Shown: piece by piece, positions 23,874-33,302 of the stretch
How positions within the stretch are numbered: the stretch's first letter is position 1
How the letters are laid out: each line of letters opens with the position of its first letter
Assembly: GCA_036406475.1 (NCBI GenBank)
Contig: DASXBA010000143.1
Location: forward strand, 1-34,992
DNA length: 34,992 nt
Reading direction: 5' to 3'
Source of the DNA: DASXBA01 sp036406475
GTDB lineage: Bacteria > Actinomycetota > Thermoleophilia > Solirubrobacterales > Thermoleophilaceae
Made by a program: the position numbers and the translations under genes
Notes under the pieces: generated by a model
Told to the model about the DNA's origin: nothing
What the model saw: only the letters and a program-made list of their open reading frames with translations
Database searches by the model: none

Positions 23874-24710
23874 GTGGACGAGCTCCCCGCCCGCGGACCC
23901 GGCGTCCGCGACCTGGGCCTGGCGCTGCCGCCGGAGGGCATGCCGATGTGGCGGCGGGCGCGCCTCCTGAAACGGTGGCGCTACGTCGGCTGCTACGGGC
24001 CCTCCTTGATGCTGTGCGTGGGCGACGCACACATCGGCCCCATCCGCCAGCGTTGGTGGGCGGTGGCGGAGCCGGGCGGCGCGATCAGGCAGCGCAGCTC
24101 GATCGGCTCCGCGGGCGTGCATATGCGCGGCTCCCGCGTCCACGTCGAGCACGGCGAGGTCGAGATACGGCTGAACCTCGAGGAGTCAGGCGGCGTCGAA
24201 GTCGCCACACCGGTGGGCGACCGCGGCAACTACATCTGGACCCGCAAGCAGGGCGACGCAGCCGTCCACGGCTCCGTGGTCGTCGCCGAGCGCGAGTATG
24301 CGATCGACGGGATCGCGTTCGTCGACGAGAGCGCCGGCTACCACCCCCGGCACACGGCCTGGATGTGGTCGGCCGGCGTCGGCCGGGCCGCGAACGGCGA
24401 GCGCGTGGCGTGGAATCTGGTGGACGGCGTCCACGACTCGCCGCAGAACAGCGAGCGGACGCTCTGGCGGGACGGCGAGCCGCGCGAGCTCGGCCCGGTC
24501 GCGTTCGCGGGCGATCTCTCTTCGGTGGAGTTCTCCGAGGGCGGGGCGCTCGGCTTCCGCGAATGGTCCGCCCGCGAGGAGCGGATGAACATGCTGCTGC
24601 TCCGCTCGACCTACAGGCAGCCGTTCGGAACCTTCGAGGGCGAGCTGCCGGGCGGACTCATGCTCGCGGAGGGATACGGTGTGATGGAGGAACACGATGT
24701 CTACTGGTGA
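23874..24710 (+). CDS. DUF2804-like protein
   Basis: A 278-aa protein that I match, with moderate confidence, to DUF2804. It has a beta-rich pattern with many Trp/Arg (RWRYVGCYGPSLMLCVGDAHIGPIRQRWWAV), the segment DESAGYHPRHTAWMWSAGVG at about 151-170 and WNLVDGVHDSPQNSERTLWRDGE after it. This looks like a lipocalin-like barrel related to AttH/svf1-type domains, suggesting lipid or hydrophobic-ligand binding; that is inference. No signal peptide is seen. GTG start at 23874. The end overlaps the next gene by 14 nt, so the two are cotranslated. Confidence 0.75.
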   Translation: MDELPARGPGVRDLGLALPPEGMPMWRRARLLKRWRYVGCYGPSLMLCVGDAHIGPIRQRWWAVAEPGGAIRQRSSIGSAGVHMRGSRVHVEHGEVEIRLNLEESGGVEVATPVGDRGNYIWTRKQGDAAVHGSVVVAEREYAIDGIAFVDESAGYHPRHTAWMWSAGVGRAANGERVAWNLVDGVHDSPQNSERTLWRDGEPRELGPVAFAGDLSSVEFSEGGALGFREWSAREERMNMLLLRSTYRQPFGTFEGELPGGLMLAEGYGVMEEHDVYW

Positions 24711-25131
24711 CACCCGCAGCCGCCTGATGCGCTTCGGCCTTTGGTATCTGGCGGTGGCGACCGCGTACGTTGCGATCTGGATCCTGCTCGCCCCCAAGAA
24801 CTTCTACAACAACTTCCCCACCGGATCCGGTCATTGGGTCGACGTCCTTCCGCCCTACAACGAGCACCTCTTGCGCGACTTCGGCGCCGCCGGCCTGGGC
24901 CTGACCGTCCTGGCCGTCCTCGCCGCGATCTGGTGGACCGAGCGACGCCTCGTGCAGGCCACCGCGATCGCGTTCATCGCCGCCTCGCTCCCGCACCTGA
25001 TCTACCACCTGACTACGACCTCGCACTACTCGACGACCGACAACGTGGAAAGCCTGATCGGCTTGGCGCTCCCGGTGGTGATCCCGGTCGGGATCCTCTG
25101 GGCTAGTCGCGAGCCGCGCGCTGTCGCCTGA
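24697..25131 (+). CDS. Four-helix membrane protein of unknown function
   Basis: A 144-aa protein with four predicted transmembrane helices: LWYLAVATAYVAIWILLAP, LLRDFGAAGLGLTVLAVLAAIWW, LVQATAIAFIAASLPHLIYHL and IGLALPVVIPVGILW. A conserved-looking loop with FYNNFPTGSGHWVDVLPPYNEHLLRDFG lies between helices one and two, and the HLIYH motif in helix three could bind a metal or heme. I do not recognise a named family. Its start overlaps the DUF2804-like gene by 14 nt, and its 3' end overlaps the convergent MerR gene by 29 nt. Confidence 0.78.
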   Translation: MSTGDTRSRLMRFGLWYLAVATAYVAIWILLAPKNFYNNFPTGSGHWVDVLPPYNEHLLRDFGAAGLGLTVLAVLAAIWWTERRLVQATAIAFIAASLPHLIYHLTTTSHYSTTDNVESLIGLALPVVIPVGILWASREPRAVA

Positions 25132-25798
25132 GCTCGGCCACGAGCAGCTTGTCGTGGAGCGCGCCGATCAGGTCGCGAAGCGGCTCGGTGCCCGCCTCGA
25201 TCAGCTCCACCGCGCGGCCCGTCTCCATCTCGCCGGCCAGCCGGTCCATCAGCACCTGGACCTCCTCCTCGACGAGCCCCTCCAGCGTCCGCTTGTAGCG
25301 GAGCGTGTCGTAGACGGTGAAGCCGATGCTCTCCTCGTAGCCGCCGGCGCGGAAGCGGGAGATCGCCTCGACGATCTCGACGTCGCGCTGTGAGTAGCCG
25401 CGGCTGTTGGGGGTGAGGATCTCGAGCTCGGCGAGACGGTCGAGCACCTCGTCCGGCACCTCGTAGCGGCGGCGCAGCTCTGCCGCCGACACGCGCGTGT
25501 TCTCGCCGGCCAGCGCGCGCTCGAGGATGCGGTCCTCGAGCTCGACCATCGCCCGCGCGCGCTCGGGATCCTCGTCGAGTACCGACTTGATGTGCTTGAG
25601 CGGCATGAAGCGCTCCTCCTGGAGCTGCTTGATCAGCCTGATCCGCTCGACGAACTCCGGCGGGTAGTAGGCCATGTTGCGCGAGGTCTTGACCGGCTCC
25701 GGCAGGAGCCCCTCGCGGAGGTAGTGCTTGATCGTGCCCGCGCTGACGCCGCTCGCCTCGGCGAGCTCCTTCATCTTCAGTAGGCCGTTCTCGTTCAC
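25103..25798 (-). CDS. MerR family transcriptional regulator
   Basis: A 231-aa MerR-type regulator. The HTH is MKELAEASGVSAGTIKHYLREGLLPEPVKTSRNMAYY near the N-terminus, followed by FVERIRLIKQLQEERFMPLKHIKSVL, which matches the wing and coupling helices. The C-terminal part is long, helical and acidic, with no Cys cluster, so it is an organic-ligand rather than a metal sensor. The GTG at 25798 overlaps the stop of the CoA-transferase-family gene (GTGA), making it the last gene of the acyl-CoA operon and its likely local regulator. Confidence 0.92.
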   Translation of the reverse strand: MNENGLLKMKELAEASGVSAGTIKHYLREGLLPEPVKTSRNMAYYPPEFVERIRLIKQLQEERFMPLKHIKSVLDEDPERARAMVELEDRILERALAGENTRVSAAELRRRYEVPDEVLDRLAELEILTPNSRGYSQRDVEIVEAISRFRAGGYEESIGFTVYDTLRYKRTLEGLVEEEVQVLMDRLAGEMETGRAVELIEAGTEPLRDLIGALHDKLLVAELRRQRAARD

Positions 25799-27018
25799 GA
25801 CATGAAGGAGCCCTGGGTGCCGGCCACCGGGCCGCCGACCGCGCCCTCGCCCTCGAGCGCCTCGATCTCCTCCCGGGAGTAGCCGATCGCCATGAGCACC
25901 TCCTCCGTGTCCCGGCCGAGCACCGGGCCGGGGCCCTGCGGCGCACCGGGGGTCCGGGAAAGCTTGACCGGCACGCCGACCTGCCTCACGCCCTCGGTGC
26001 CGGGCTGGTCGAGCTCGACCACCATCTCGCGCGCGCGCACGAGCTCGGAGTCGAGCGCCTCGTCCAGCTCGAGCAGCGGCTCGAGGCAGCAGTCGTGCTC
26101 GGAGGCGAACTCGCGCCAGTCCTCGCGCGTGCGCTCGAGGAAGATCCGCTCGACGTCGGCGTGGGCCTCGCTGCCCGGCGCCTCGAACTGCTTCTCGATC
26201 AGGTCCTCGCGATCGACCCCGCGGCACCAGGCCTGCCAGAACTTGGGCTCCAGCGCGCCGAGCGTGACCCAGCCGTCCTTGCAGGCGTAGGGCCGGTAGC
26301 AGATGAGCCTGCCGGCCAGCTCGAGGTCGCCGCGGCGCGGCGCCTTGCCGTCGGCCAGGTACTTGCCGGCCACGAGCGCGAGCCAGGAGAGGGCGCCGTC
26401 GAACATCGAGACGTCCACGACCTGCCCCTCGCCGGAGCGGTCGCGCTCCTTGAGGGCCGCCAGGATCCCGACCGCGGCCATCAATCCACCGCCGCCGATG
26501 TCCGCGATCTGCCCGGCGGACTGGACCGGCGGGCCGTCGGCGTCGCCGGTCAGCGCAAGCAGGCCGTTCAGGCCCAGGTAGTTCATGTCGTGTCCCGAGC
26601 GCGCCGTGTAGGGACCGTCCTGGCCGTAGCCCGTGATCGCGCAGTAGACGAGCCCCGCGTTCTCCTTCTTCAGCTCCTCGTAGCCGACGCCCAGCCGGTC
26701 GAGCACCCCGGGGCGAAACGACTCGAGCAGCACGTCGTAGTCGCGCGCGAGCCGTCGCAGGATCTCCTTGCCCCTGTCGTTCTTCAGGTCGAGCCGAATC
26801 GAGCGCTTGCCGCGGTTGAGCGCGAGGAACAGGGCCGAGCGGGCGGACTCCTCGGCGCCCTCCACGTACGGCGGGCCCCAGCGGACGTAGTCGCCCATGC
26901 CGGTGTCCTCGACCTTGAGCACCTCGGCGCCGAAGTCGGCGAGAAGCAGCGAGCAGAAGCCGCCGGGCAGAAGGCGGCTCAGGTCTAGGACGCGAACGCC
27001 GGCGAGCGCTCCGTTCAT
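25795..27018 (-). CDS. CaiB/BaiF family protein, alpha-methylacyl-CoA racemase-like
   Basis: A 407-aa member of the CaiB/BaiF (class III CoA-transferase) family. The N-terminus LAGVRVLDLSRLLPGGFCSLLLADFGAEVLKVE is typical. The active-site layout favours the racemase branch: His143 in SGHDMNYLGLNG and Asp173 in IADIGGGG match the His/Asp pair used by alpha-methylacyl-CoA racemases. VDVSMFDGALSWLAL and RPYACKDGWVTLGALEPKFW follow. It overlaps the upstream BKACE gene (ATGA) and the downstream MerR gene (GTGA). It either inverts a 2-methyl-branched acyl-CoA or transfers CoA; the first fits better. Confidence 0.9.
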   Translation of the reverse strand: MNGALAGVRVLDLSRLLPGGFCSLLLADFGAEVLKVEDTGMGDYVRWGPPYVEGAEESARSALFLALNRGKRSIRLDLKNDRGKEILRRLARDYDVLLESFRPGVLDRLGVGYEELKKENAGLVYCAITGYGQDGPYTARSGHDMNYLGLNGLLALTGDADGPPVQSAGQIADIGGGGLMAAVGILAALKERDRSGEGQVVDVSMFDGALSWLALVAGKYLADGKAPRRGDLELAGRLICYRPYACKDGWVTLGALEPKFWQAWCRGVDREDLIEKQFEAPGSEAHADVERIFLERTREDWREFASEHDCCLEPLLELDEALDSELVRAREMVVELDQPGTEGVRQVGVPVKLSRTPGAPQGPGPVLGRDTEEVLMAIGYSREEIEALEGEGAVGGPVAGTQGSFMS

Positions 27019-27902
27019 GCCTCCACCCGCTTCGGCGCCCCCAGCAGGTCCCGGGTCTCGGCCGCGGTCGCCACCCGCCGGCCCATCGACTCCACGATCT
27101 CCCGCGCCTTCGCGATCAGGTCGCCGTTCGAGCGCGCCATCTCGCCGTCGGGCAGGTAGAAGTTGTCCTCGAGGCCGACGCGCACGTTGCCTCCCAGGGA
27201 GGCGGAGGCGCCCACGAGCCGCCACTGGTCGCGGCTGATCCCGATCACGCCCCAGTTGTTGCGCGACTCGGCGCCGCCGGGGATCTGGTCGGACATGTGG
27301 GCGAGGTTCTTCGGCGTCGGCCGGATGCCGCCGTTGACGCCCATCACGCACGAGATCTGGAGCGGCTCGCCGAGCAGCCCCATGTCGATGAGCGGATCGA
27401 GGTTGGCCACGTGCCCCGAGTCGAAGCACTCGTGCTCGGCCTTGATCCCGAGCTCGTTCATCACCGTGAGGAACTCGATGATCGTGTCGAACGAGTTCTC
27501 GAAGACCGCCTTGAAGACGAAGTCCTTTCGCTTCTTCGAGTACTTGGCGTAGTTCATCGAGCTCATGTTGAGCGCCGCGACGTCCGGCTTGAGCTCGCGC
27601 AAATAGGCAATCCGCTTCTCGTTCGGGATCCCGATCGCGCCGGTCGAGTAGTTGATGACCACGTCGTCGACCGCGCCGTTGATCGCCTCGGTGATCGCCC
27701 GGAAGTCCTCGATCTCGTACGAGGGCACGCCGTCGGGCGTGCGCGCGTGGATGTGGATCATCGTGGCGCCCTCGTCGACGGCCCGGCGGGCCTCCTCGCC
27801 GTACTCCTGGGGCGTGTACGGGATCGCCGGGCACTGTTCGCGGTTGGCGACGGCGCCCGAGATCGAGCAGGTGATGATCGCGGGGTCCTCGAAGCGGCTC
27901 AT
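27015..27902 (-). CDS. BKACE (DUF849) beta-keto acid cleavage enzyme
   Basis: A 295-aa Zn-dependent TIM-barrel enzyme of the BKACE family. Members condense a beta-keto acid with acetyl-CoA and split it to acetoacetate plus a new acyl-CoA (Kce of lysine fermentation is the type case). Zinc ligands are visible: His50 and His52 in MIHIHART and Glu245 in RVGLEDN. Other family blocks are NYSTGAIG, HECFDSGHVANL and MGVNGGIRPTPKNL. A GGAGG ribosome site lies inside the small upstream ORF. Overlaps of 4 nt join it to genes on both sides. The R-group of its keto acid is unknown. Confidence 0.94.
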   Translation of the reverse strand: MSRFEDPAIITCSISGAVANREQCPAIPYTPQEYGEEARRAVDEGATMIHIHARTPDGVPSYEIEDFRAITEAINGAVDDVVINYSTGAIGIPNEKRIAYLRELKPDVAALNMSSMNYAKYSKKRKDFVFKAVFENSFDTIIEFLTVMNELGIKAEHECFDSGHVANLDPLIDMGLLGEPLQISCVMGVNGGIRPTPKNLAHMSDQIPGGAESRNNWGVIGISRDQWRLVGASASLGGNVRVGLEDNFYLPDGEMARSNGDLIAKAREIVESMGRRVATAAETRDLLGAPKRVEA

Positions 27903-27973
27903 GCGGTGTCCTCCAGGTTGGGGGCGGAGCGCCGGGATGCGAGCACGACGTCGACGTGTGGCTGGGCGCTCAT
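27899..27973 (-). CDS. 24-codon bridging mini-ORF between SnoaL-like and BKACE genes
   Basis: An ATG at 27973 overlaps the stop of the SnoaL-like gene (ATGA), and its own TGA overlaps the ATG of the BKACE gene (ATGA). The ORF (MSAQPHVDVVLASRRSAPNLEDTA) exactly fills the gap and carries the BKACE Shine-Dalgarno within it. The peptide has no recognisable domain. It may be a translational bridge that keeps ribosomes moving between the two genes, or the remnant of a deleted gene. Too short for coding statistics. Confidence 0.45.
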   Translation of the reverse strand: MSAQPHVDVVLASRRSAPNLEDTA

Positions 27974-28344
27974 GCGATGCCCGCCGCCGTCAGCGCCTGC
28001 TCGCGTTCGATGAAGAACTCGAGTCGCGCGACCTTGCCGCCCCGCAGCGTGAACACCGTGTAGTTCTCGAAGTCCACGGGGACCGTGCTGCCCTTACCGA
28101 GCGCGTGTGCCTTGCCGCAGGCCACGACGCAGTCGCCGGCCTCGAGGTATTCGTCCACCGCAAAGCGCAGGGATTCCCACGCCTCGAACCAGGAGTTCCG
28201 GATCTGGATCGCCTCGTTCGCGCCCTGGACGTGATGCGAATCGGGCGCCTCAGGCCACTCGACGAGCTCGACGTCGGCGTGCATCAGCGCGATCTGAGTC
28301 TCGTCGTCCCCGGCCGCGAACGCGTCGAGGAAGCGTCGCACCAC
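27970..28344 (-). CDS. SnoaL-like / NTF2-fold protein
   Basis: A protein of about 124 aa with the SnoaL-like polyketide-cyclase/ketosteroid-isomerase fold: VVRRFLDAFAAGDDETQIALMHADVELVEWPEAPDSHHVQGANEAIQIRNSWFEAWESLRF, then VDEYLEAGDCVVACGKAHALGKGSTVPVDFENYTVFTLRGGKVARLEFF. This family includes isomerases, hydrolases and non-enzymatic binders. The start is uncertain: GTG at 28344 is preferred (14 nt after the carboxyltransferase stop), with a neighbouring GTG or an upstream non-ATG codon possible. Within the acyl-CoA operon it may isomerise or hydrolyse an intermediate. Confidence 0.8.
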   Translation of the reverse strand: MVRRFLDAFAAGDDETQIALMHADVELVEWPEAPDSHHVQGANEAIQIRNSWFEAWESLRFAVDEYLEAGDCVVACGKAHALGKGSTVPVDFENYTVFTLRGGKVARLEFFIEREQALTAAGIA

Positions 28345-28358
28345 CTCGGTCTGCCCAC

Positions 28359-29948
<1,590 letters not shown>

Positions 29949-29961
29949 TTTCTCTCCTCAG

Positions 29962-29999
29962 GGCGGAAAGTGGGAAGTGCTACTACCCACCTTACCGCC
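29962..29999. promoter_or_regulatory. 38-bp imperfect palindrome in the divergent promoter region
   Basis: GGCGGaAAGTGGG faces CCCACCTTaCCGCC across a loop of about 11 nt, in the 102-bp gap between the divergent carboxyltransferase and WS/DGAT genes. It lies 14 bp upstream of the carboxyltransferase ATG. As DNA it could be a repressor site; as RNA it would be a 5'-UTR hairpin next to the GAGGAGAG ribosome site. It may coordinate the two lipid operons. Confidence 0.5.
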
Positions 30000-30050
30000 T
30001 CGGCCATGGCCTGGCTTGCGTGTGCAATTGGGCTCACCTAGGCTGGGCAA

Positions 30051-31517
30051 GTGACTGGCCGGCCGACCCGTCTGACAGCGCTCGACGCCGCTTTCCTGCA
30101 CCAGGAGGCGGGCTGCGGGCACATGACCGTGGGCGGGATCGCGACCTTCGACGGGCCGCCGCCGACCATCGAGCAGTTCCGCGCCCACACGCTCAAGCGC
30201 CTGCATCTCATCCCCCGCTACAGGCAGCGGCTGCGCAACGCGCCCAGCGCGCGGCCGGTCTGGATCGACGACACGCACTTCGACGTCGCCTACCACGTGC
30301 GCCGCGCCCAGCTGCCCGAGGGCGGTGGGCTCGACGCGCTCTGGGACCTGAACGCAGAGATCCACGCGCACCGGCTCGACCGCTCGCGGCCGCTGTGGGA
30401 GCTCTACCTGGTCGAGGGCCTGCCGGACGGCGAATTTGCCGTGATCGCCCGCAACCACCACGCGCTGATGGACGGCGTGTCGAACATCGACGTGCTCGGC
30501 GCGCTCTGGGACATCGAGGCGACCGAAGGGCCCACCCCGCGCGACGGGGACGAGGACTGGGTGGCCGAGCGCGAGCCGTCCGAGCTCGACGTGCTCGGGA
30601 TGGGCTTCCGCGAGGCCGCGCAGGCAGCAACCGGGCTGATCGGCGGGGCGCTGGGCGCCGTGCGCGACCCCGGCGGGACGCTCGCCAGGCTCCGCCGCGG
30701 CGCCGAGGGCGTGGGCGAGGTCGTCAAGGCGGTGCAGACGCCCGCGCCGAGGACGCCGTTCAACAAGACGATCGGCCCCGGCCGCGAGTTCACCACGGTC
30801 CGCCTCGACCTGAACGAGATCAAGCACATCAAGAACACGCTCGGCGGAACCGTCAACGACGTGATGCTCGACGTCGTGGCCGGCGGCATCCGCGAGCTCT
30901 ACCTCGAGCGGGGCATCGACCCCGCGGGCGTGGAGTTGCGGCCCGTCGTCCCGGTCTCGATCCGCACCGAGGCGGAGCAGGGGACGCTCGGCAACCGCGT
31001 CGTGACGCTGCGGCCGGCGTTGCCGATCGAGATAGAAGACCCGGTCGAGCGGCTGCGCGCGATCAGCGTCGAGCTCGACCGCTGCAAGAGCTCCACCCAG
31101 CCGACCGTGGTGGAGGTGCTCGAGGGGGTCATGAACTGGATCCCGGCTCCCGCCCTCGGCCCGGTGGCGCGGCTGACCTACCACCCGCGCCTGTTCAACG
31201 TCCTCATCTCGAACATCCCGGGACCGCAGTTCCCGCTCTACCTGATCGGGCGCAAGGCCAAGACGATGTACGCCGGCGGCTTCCTGGCGCAGTACCACGG
31301 CCTGGCGATCGCCGCCGTGTCCTACGACGGAGGCCTCGGCTTCGGCCTGATGTGCGACCCGTCCGTCGTGCCCGAGCTCGGCGTCGTGGCGGCCGGCATC
31401 CAGGACACGTTCGACGACCTGAAACTTGCAACCGAGCGGGCCGACGGCAACGGCCGCCCGCGCGACCCGAGCGCCGCCCGAGACCGGACCGCGGCCGCCC
31501 AGAAGGGAAACCACTAG
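30051..31517 (+). CDS. Wax ester synthase/diacylglycerol acyltransferase (WS/DGAT)
   Basis: A 488-aa WS/DGAT of the actinobacterial type. It esterifies an acyl-CoA to a long-chain alcohol (wax ester) or diacylglycerol (triacylglycerol). The N-terminus LTALDAAFLHQE is the family start. The catalytic HHxxxDG is at His136-His137 to Gly142 (NHHALMDGVS). PLWELYLVEGL lies just before it. The C-terminal half has GGTVNDVMLDVVAGGIRELY and NVLISNIPGPQFPLYL. The last ~30 residues are disordered. GTG start at 30051. The stop directly abuts the ATG of the next gene (TAGATG), so the acylating dehydrogenase is made from the same mRNA. Confidence 0.95.
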   Translation: MTGRPTRLTALDAAFLHQEAGCGHMTVGGIATFDGPPPTIEQFRAHTLKRLHLIPRYRQRLRNAPSARPVWIDDTHFDVAYHVRRAQLPEGGGLDALWDLNAEIHAHRLDRSRPLWELYLVEGLPDGEFAVIARNHHALMDGVSNIDVLGALWDIEATEGPTPRDGDEDWVAEREPSELDVLGMGFREAAQAATGLIGGALGAVRDPGGTLARLRRGAEGVGEVVKAVQTPAPRTPFNKTIGPGREFTTVRLDLNEIKHIKNTLGGTVNDVMLDVVAGGIRELYLERGIDPAGVELRPVVPVSIRTEAEQGTLGNRVVTLRPALPIEIEDPVERLRAISVELDRCKSSTQPTVVEVLEGVMNWIPAPALGPVARLTYHPRLFNVLISNIPGPQFPLYLIGRKAKTMYAGGFLAQYHGLAIAAVSYDGGLGFGLMCDPSVVPELGVVAAGIQDTFDDLKLATERADGNGRPRDPSAARDRTAAAQKGNH

Positions 31518-33302
31518 ATGGAGCTGGCCAGCGTGAAGGGAAGCGTCCTCGATGCCTTCGAGGTCGCCCTGATCGAGACCCTCAAGCCGTACATGGAGAA
31601 GGTCGAGTACTCGGCCGGCGACACGATCTTCAGGGCAGGGGAGCCAAGCGACTCCTTCTACATCCTCGAGTCCGGCGAGGTCGCCGTGGAGATGCGCGAC
31701 GAGGAGCTCGACACGGAGAGCGTGCTCGACTACCTCGGCCCGGGCTCGTTCCTCGGCGAGGTGAGCGTGCTTGCCCGCACGCCCCGCGAAGTGAACGCCG
31801 TGGCGCGCGAGGACGTGGTCGCCCAGCAGGTGTCGGCGGCCGGCCTGCGGCGGCTGTTCGACGAGGCGCCCCGCGACGGGATCGACGCCCTGAGGGCGCT
31901 CGCCCGCAACGCCGCGCTCCAGCTCGAGCAGGCCTCGGCGCAGGTTTCGCAGAGCCTGGCCGACAGCGCGCCCGACTTCGAGGTCGAGGAGATGGTCCGC
32001 AAGGCGCGCGCCGCACAGGCGGAGTTCGAGAGCTGGGACGAGGAGCGCGTGGACGCCTTGCTGGGGGACATCGCCGAGACCGTCTCCGGCAAGGCGCAGG
32101 AGCTGGGCGAGAAGACGATGGAGGAGACGCACCTCGGCCGGCTGGAGGACAAGATCGCGAAGATCGGCTTCGCCTCGATGGCGGTGTACCAGTCGCTCGA
32201 GGGCAAGCCGGCCGCCGGCGAGATCGGCCGCGACGACGAGAACAAGATCGTCGAGCTGGCCAGCCCGGTCGGGGTCGTGGTCGCGCTCGTGCCGGTCACG
32301 AATCCGGTCGAGACGATCGTCAACAAGGTCCTGATCTCGCTCAAGGGGCGCAACGCGATCATCATCTCCTCGCACCGGATGGCCCAGGTCGTGGGCGACA
32401 TGGCCTGCACGCTCATCCGCGAGGTGATCGAGAAGCACGGCGCGCCGGCCGACCTGATCCAGTGGTTCGTCAAGCGGACCAGCCGGCGCAAGACCTCCAA
32501 GCTGATGCGCCACGAGGGCATCGGGATGATCCTCGCGACGGGCGGCCAGTCGATGGTGCGGGCGGCCTACAGCTCGGGCAAGCCGGCCATCGGCGTGGGC
32601 GCGGGCAACGCTCCCGCCTGGATCGCGCCCGATGCCGATCTCGACAAGGCGGCCATGGCCGTGGTTGTCAGCAAGGGCTTCGACTACGGCCTGATCTGCG
32701 GCTCCGAGCAGCACCTCGTGGTGGACAGGTCGATCCGGGACGACTTCTCGGCGGCCCTCGAGCGCCAGGGCGCGGTCGTGCTCGACAAGGAGGGCACCGA
32801 GAAGTTCATGGCCGGCGCCTTCGAGCCCACGGGCGACCTCAAGATGCTGCTCGTGGGGCAGTCGGCGGCGAGGATCGCCGAGGCGTGCGGGCTCGAGGTG
32901 CCCGAGGACGCCAAGCTGCTCGTGTTCGAGGCCGACGCCTCGAACCCGGAGGGCGCCCAGGCGCACGAGCGGCTCGCCCCGGTGCTGTCGTTCTTCACGG
33001 TGGACGGCGACGACGAGGCCGTGGAGCTCTGCGGCAAGCTGCTCGACTACCACGGCGCCGGTCACACCTCGAACGTCCACACGCAGGACCAGGGCCGGAT
33101 CGACCGCTTCGCCGCTGCCATGCCCACCGGCCGCGTGCTCGTGAACTCGCCCTCGTCGCTCGGCTGCGCCGGCGTGTCGACCGGGCTGCCGCCGTCGCTG
33201 ACGCTCGGCTGCGGCACCTACGGGGGCAACTCGACGACGGACAACGTCAGCTACCGCAACCTCCTGAACATCAAGCGCGTGGCACGCGCTCTCGACGGGT
33301 GA
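31518..33302 (+). CDS. Cyclic-nucleotide-binding domain fused to CoA-acylating aldehyde dehydrogenase
   Basis: A 594-aa two-domain protein. Residues about 12-135 are a CRP-like cyclic-nucleotide-binding domain: YSAGDTIFRAGEPSDSFYILESGEVAVEM, then the phosphate-binding cassette FLGEVSVLARTPREVNAVA with Gly80-Glu81 and Arg90 kept but Glu in place of the usual Ser/Thr after Arg. After a helical linker (about 135-245), residues 245-590 are an aldehyde dehydrogenase like the N-terminal half of AdhE and EutE: SPVGVVVALVPVTNPVETIVNK, AYSSGKPAIGVGAGNAPAWI, and catalytic Cys394 in LICGSEQH. The reaction expected is acyl-CoA + NAD(P)H to aldehyde + CoA. Placement between WS/DGAT and patatin suggests fatty acyl-CoA reduction under nucleotide control. 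The fusion is read directly; substrate and ligand are inferred. Confidence 0.92.
   Translation: MELASVKGSVLDAFEVALIETLKPYMEKVEYSAGDTIFRAGEPSDSFYILESGEVAVEMRDEELDTESVLDYLGPGSFLGEVSVLARTPREVNAVAREDVVAQQVSAAGLRRLFDEAPRDGIDALRALARNAALQLEQASAQVSQSLADSAPDFEVEEMVRKARAAQAEFESWDEERVDALLGDIAETVSGKAQELGEKTMEETHLGRLEDKIAKIGFASMAVYQSLEGKPAAGEIGRDDENKIVELASPVGVVVALVPVTNPVETIVNKVLISLKGRNAIIISSHRMAQVVGDMACTLIREVIEKHGAPADLIQWFVKRTSRRKTSKLMRHEGIGMILATGGQSMVRAAYSSGKPAIGVGAGNAPAWIAPDADLDKAAMAVVVSKGFDYGLICGSEQHLVVDRSIRDDFSAALERQGAVVLDKEGTEKFMAGAFEPTGDLKMLLVGQSAARIAEACGLEVPEDAKLLVFEADASNPEGAQAHERLAPVLSFFTVDGDDEAVELCGKLLDYHGAGHTSNVHTQDQGRIDRFAAAMPTGRVLVNSPSSLGCAGVSTGLPPSLTLGCGTYGGNSTTDNVSYRNLLNIKRVARALDG

Noticed and set aside
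29958..33080. Very long minus-strand open frame (over 1000 codons) opposite the WS/DGAT and dehydrogenase genes
   Set aside because: It mirrors strongly coding plus-strand genes in a GC-rich genome, where stop codons are rare on the opposite strand. Its translation is low-complexity Arg/Val/Asp/His-rich with no domain.
30020..33298. Plus-strand open frame running through the whole lipid operon into the patatin gene
   Set aside because: Only the part from 33299 is the real patatin. The rest is an out-of-frame Arg-rich shadow of the two upstream genes.
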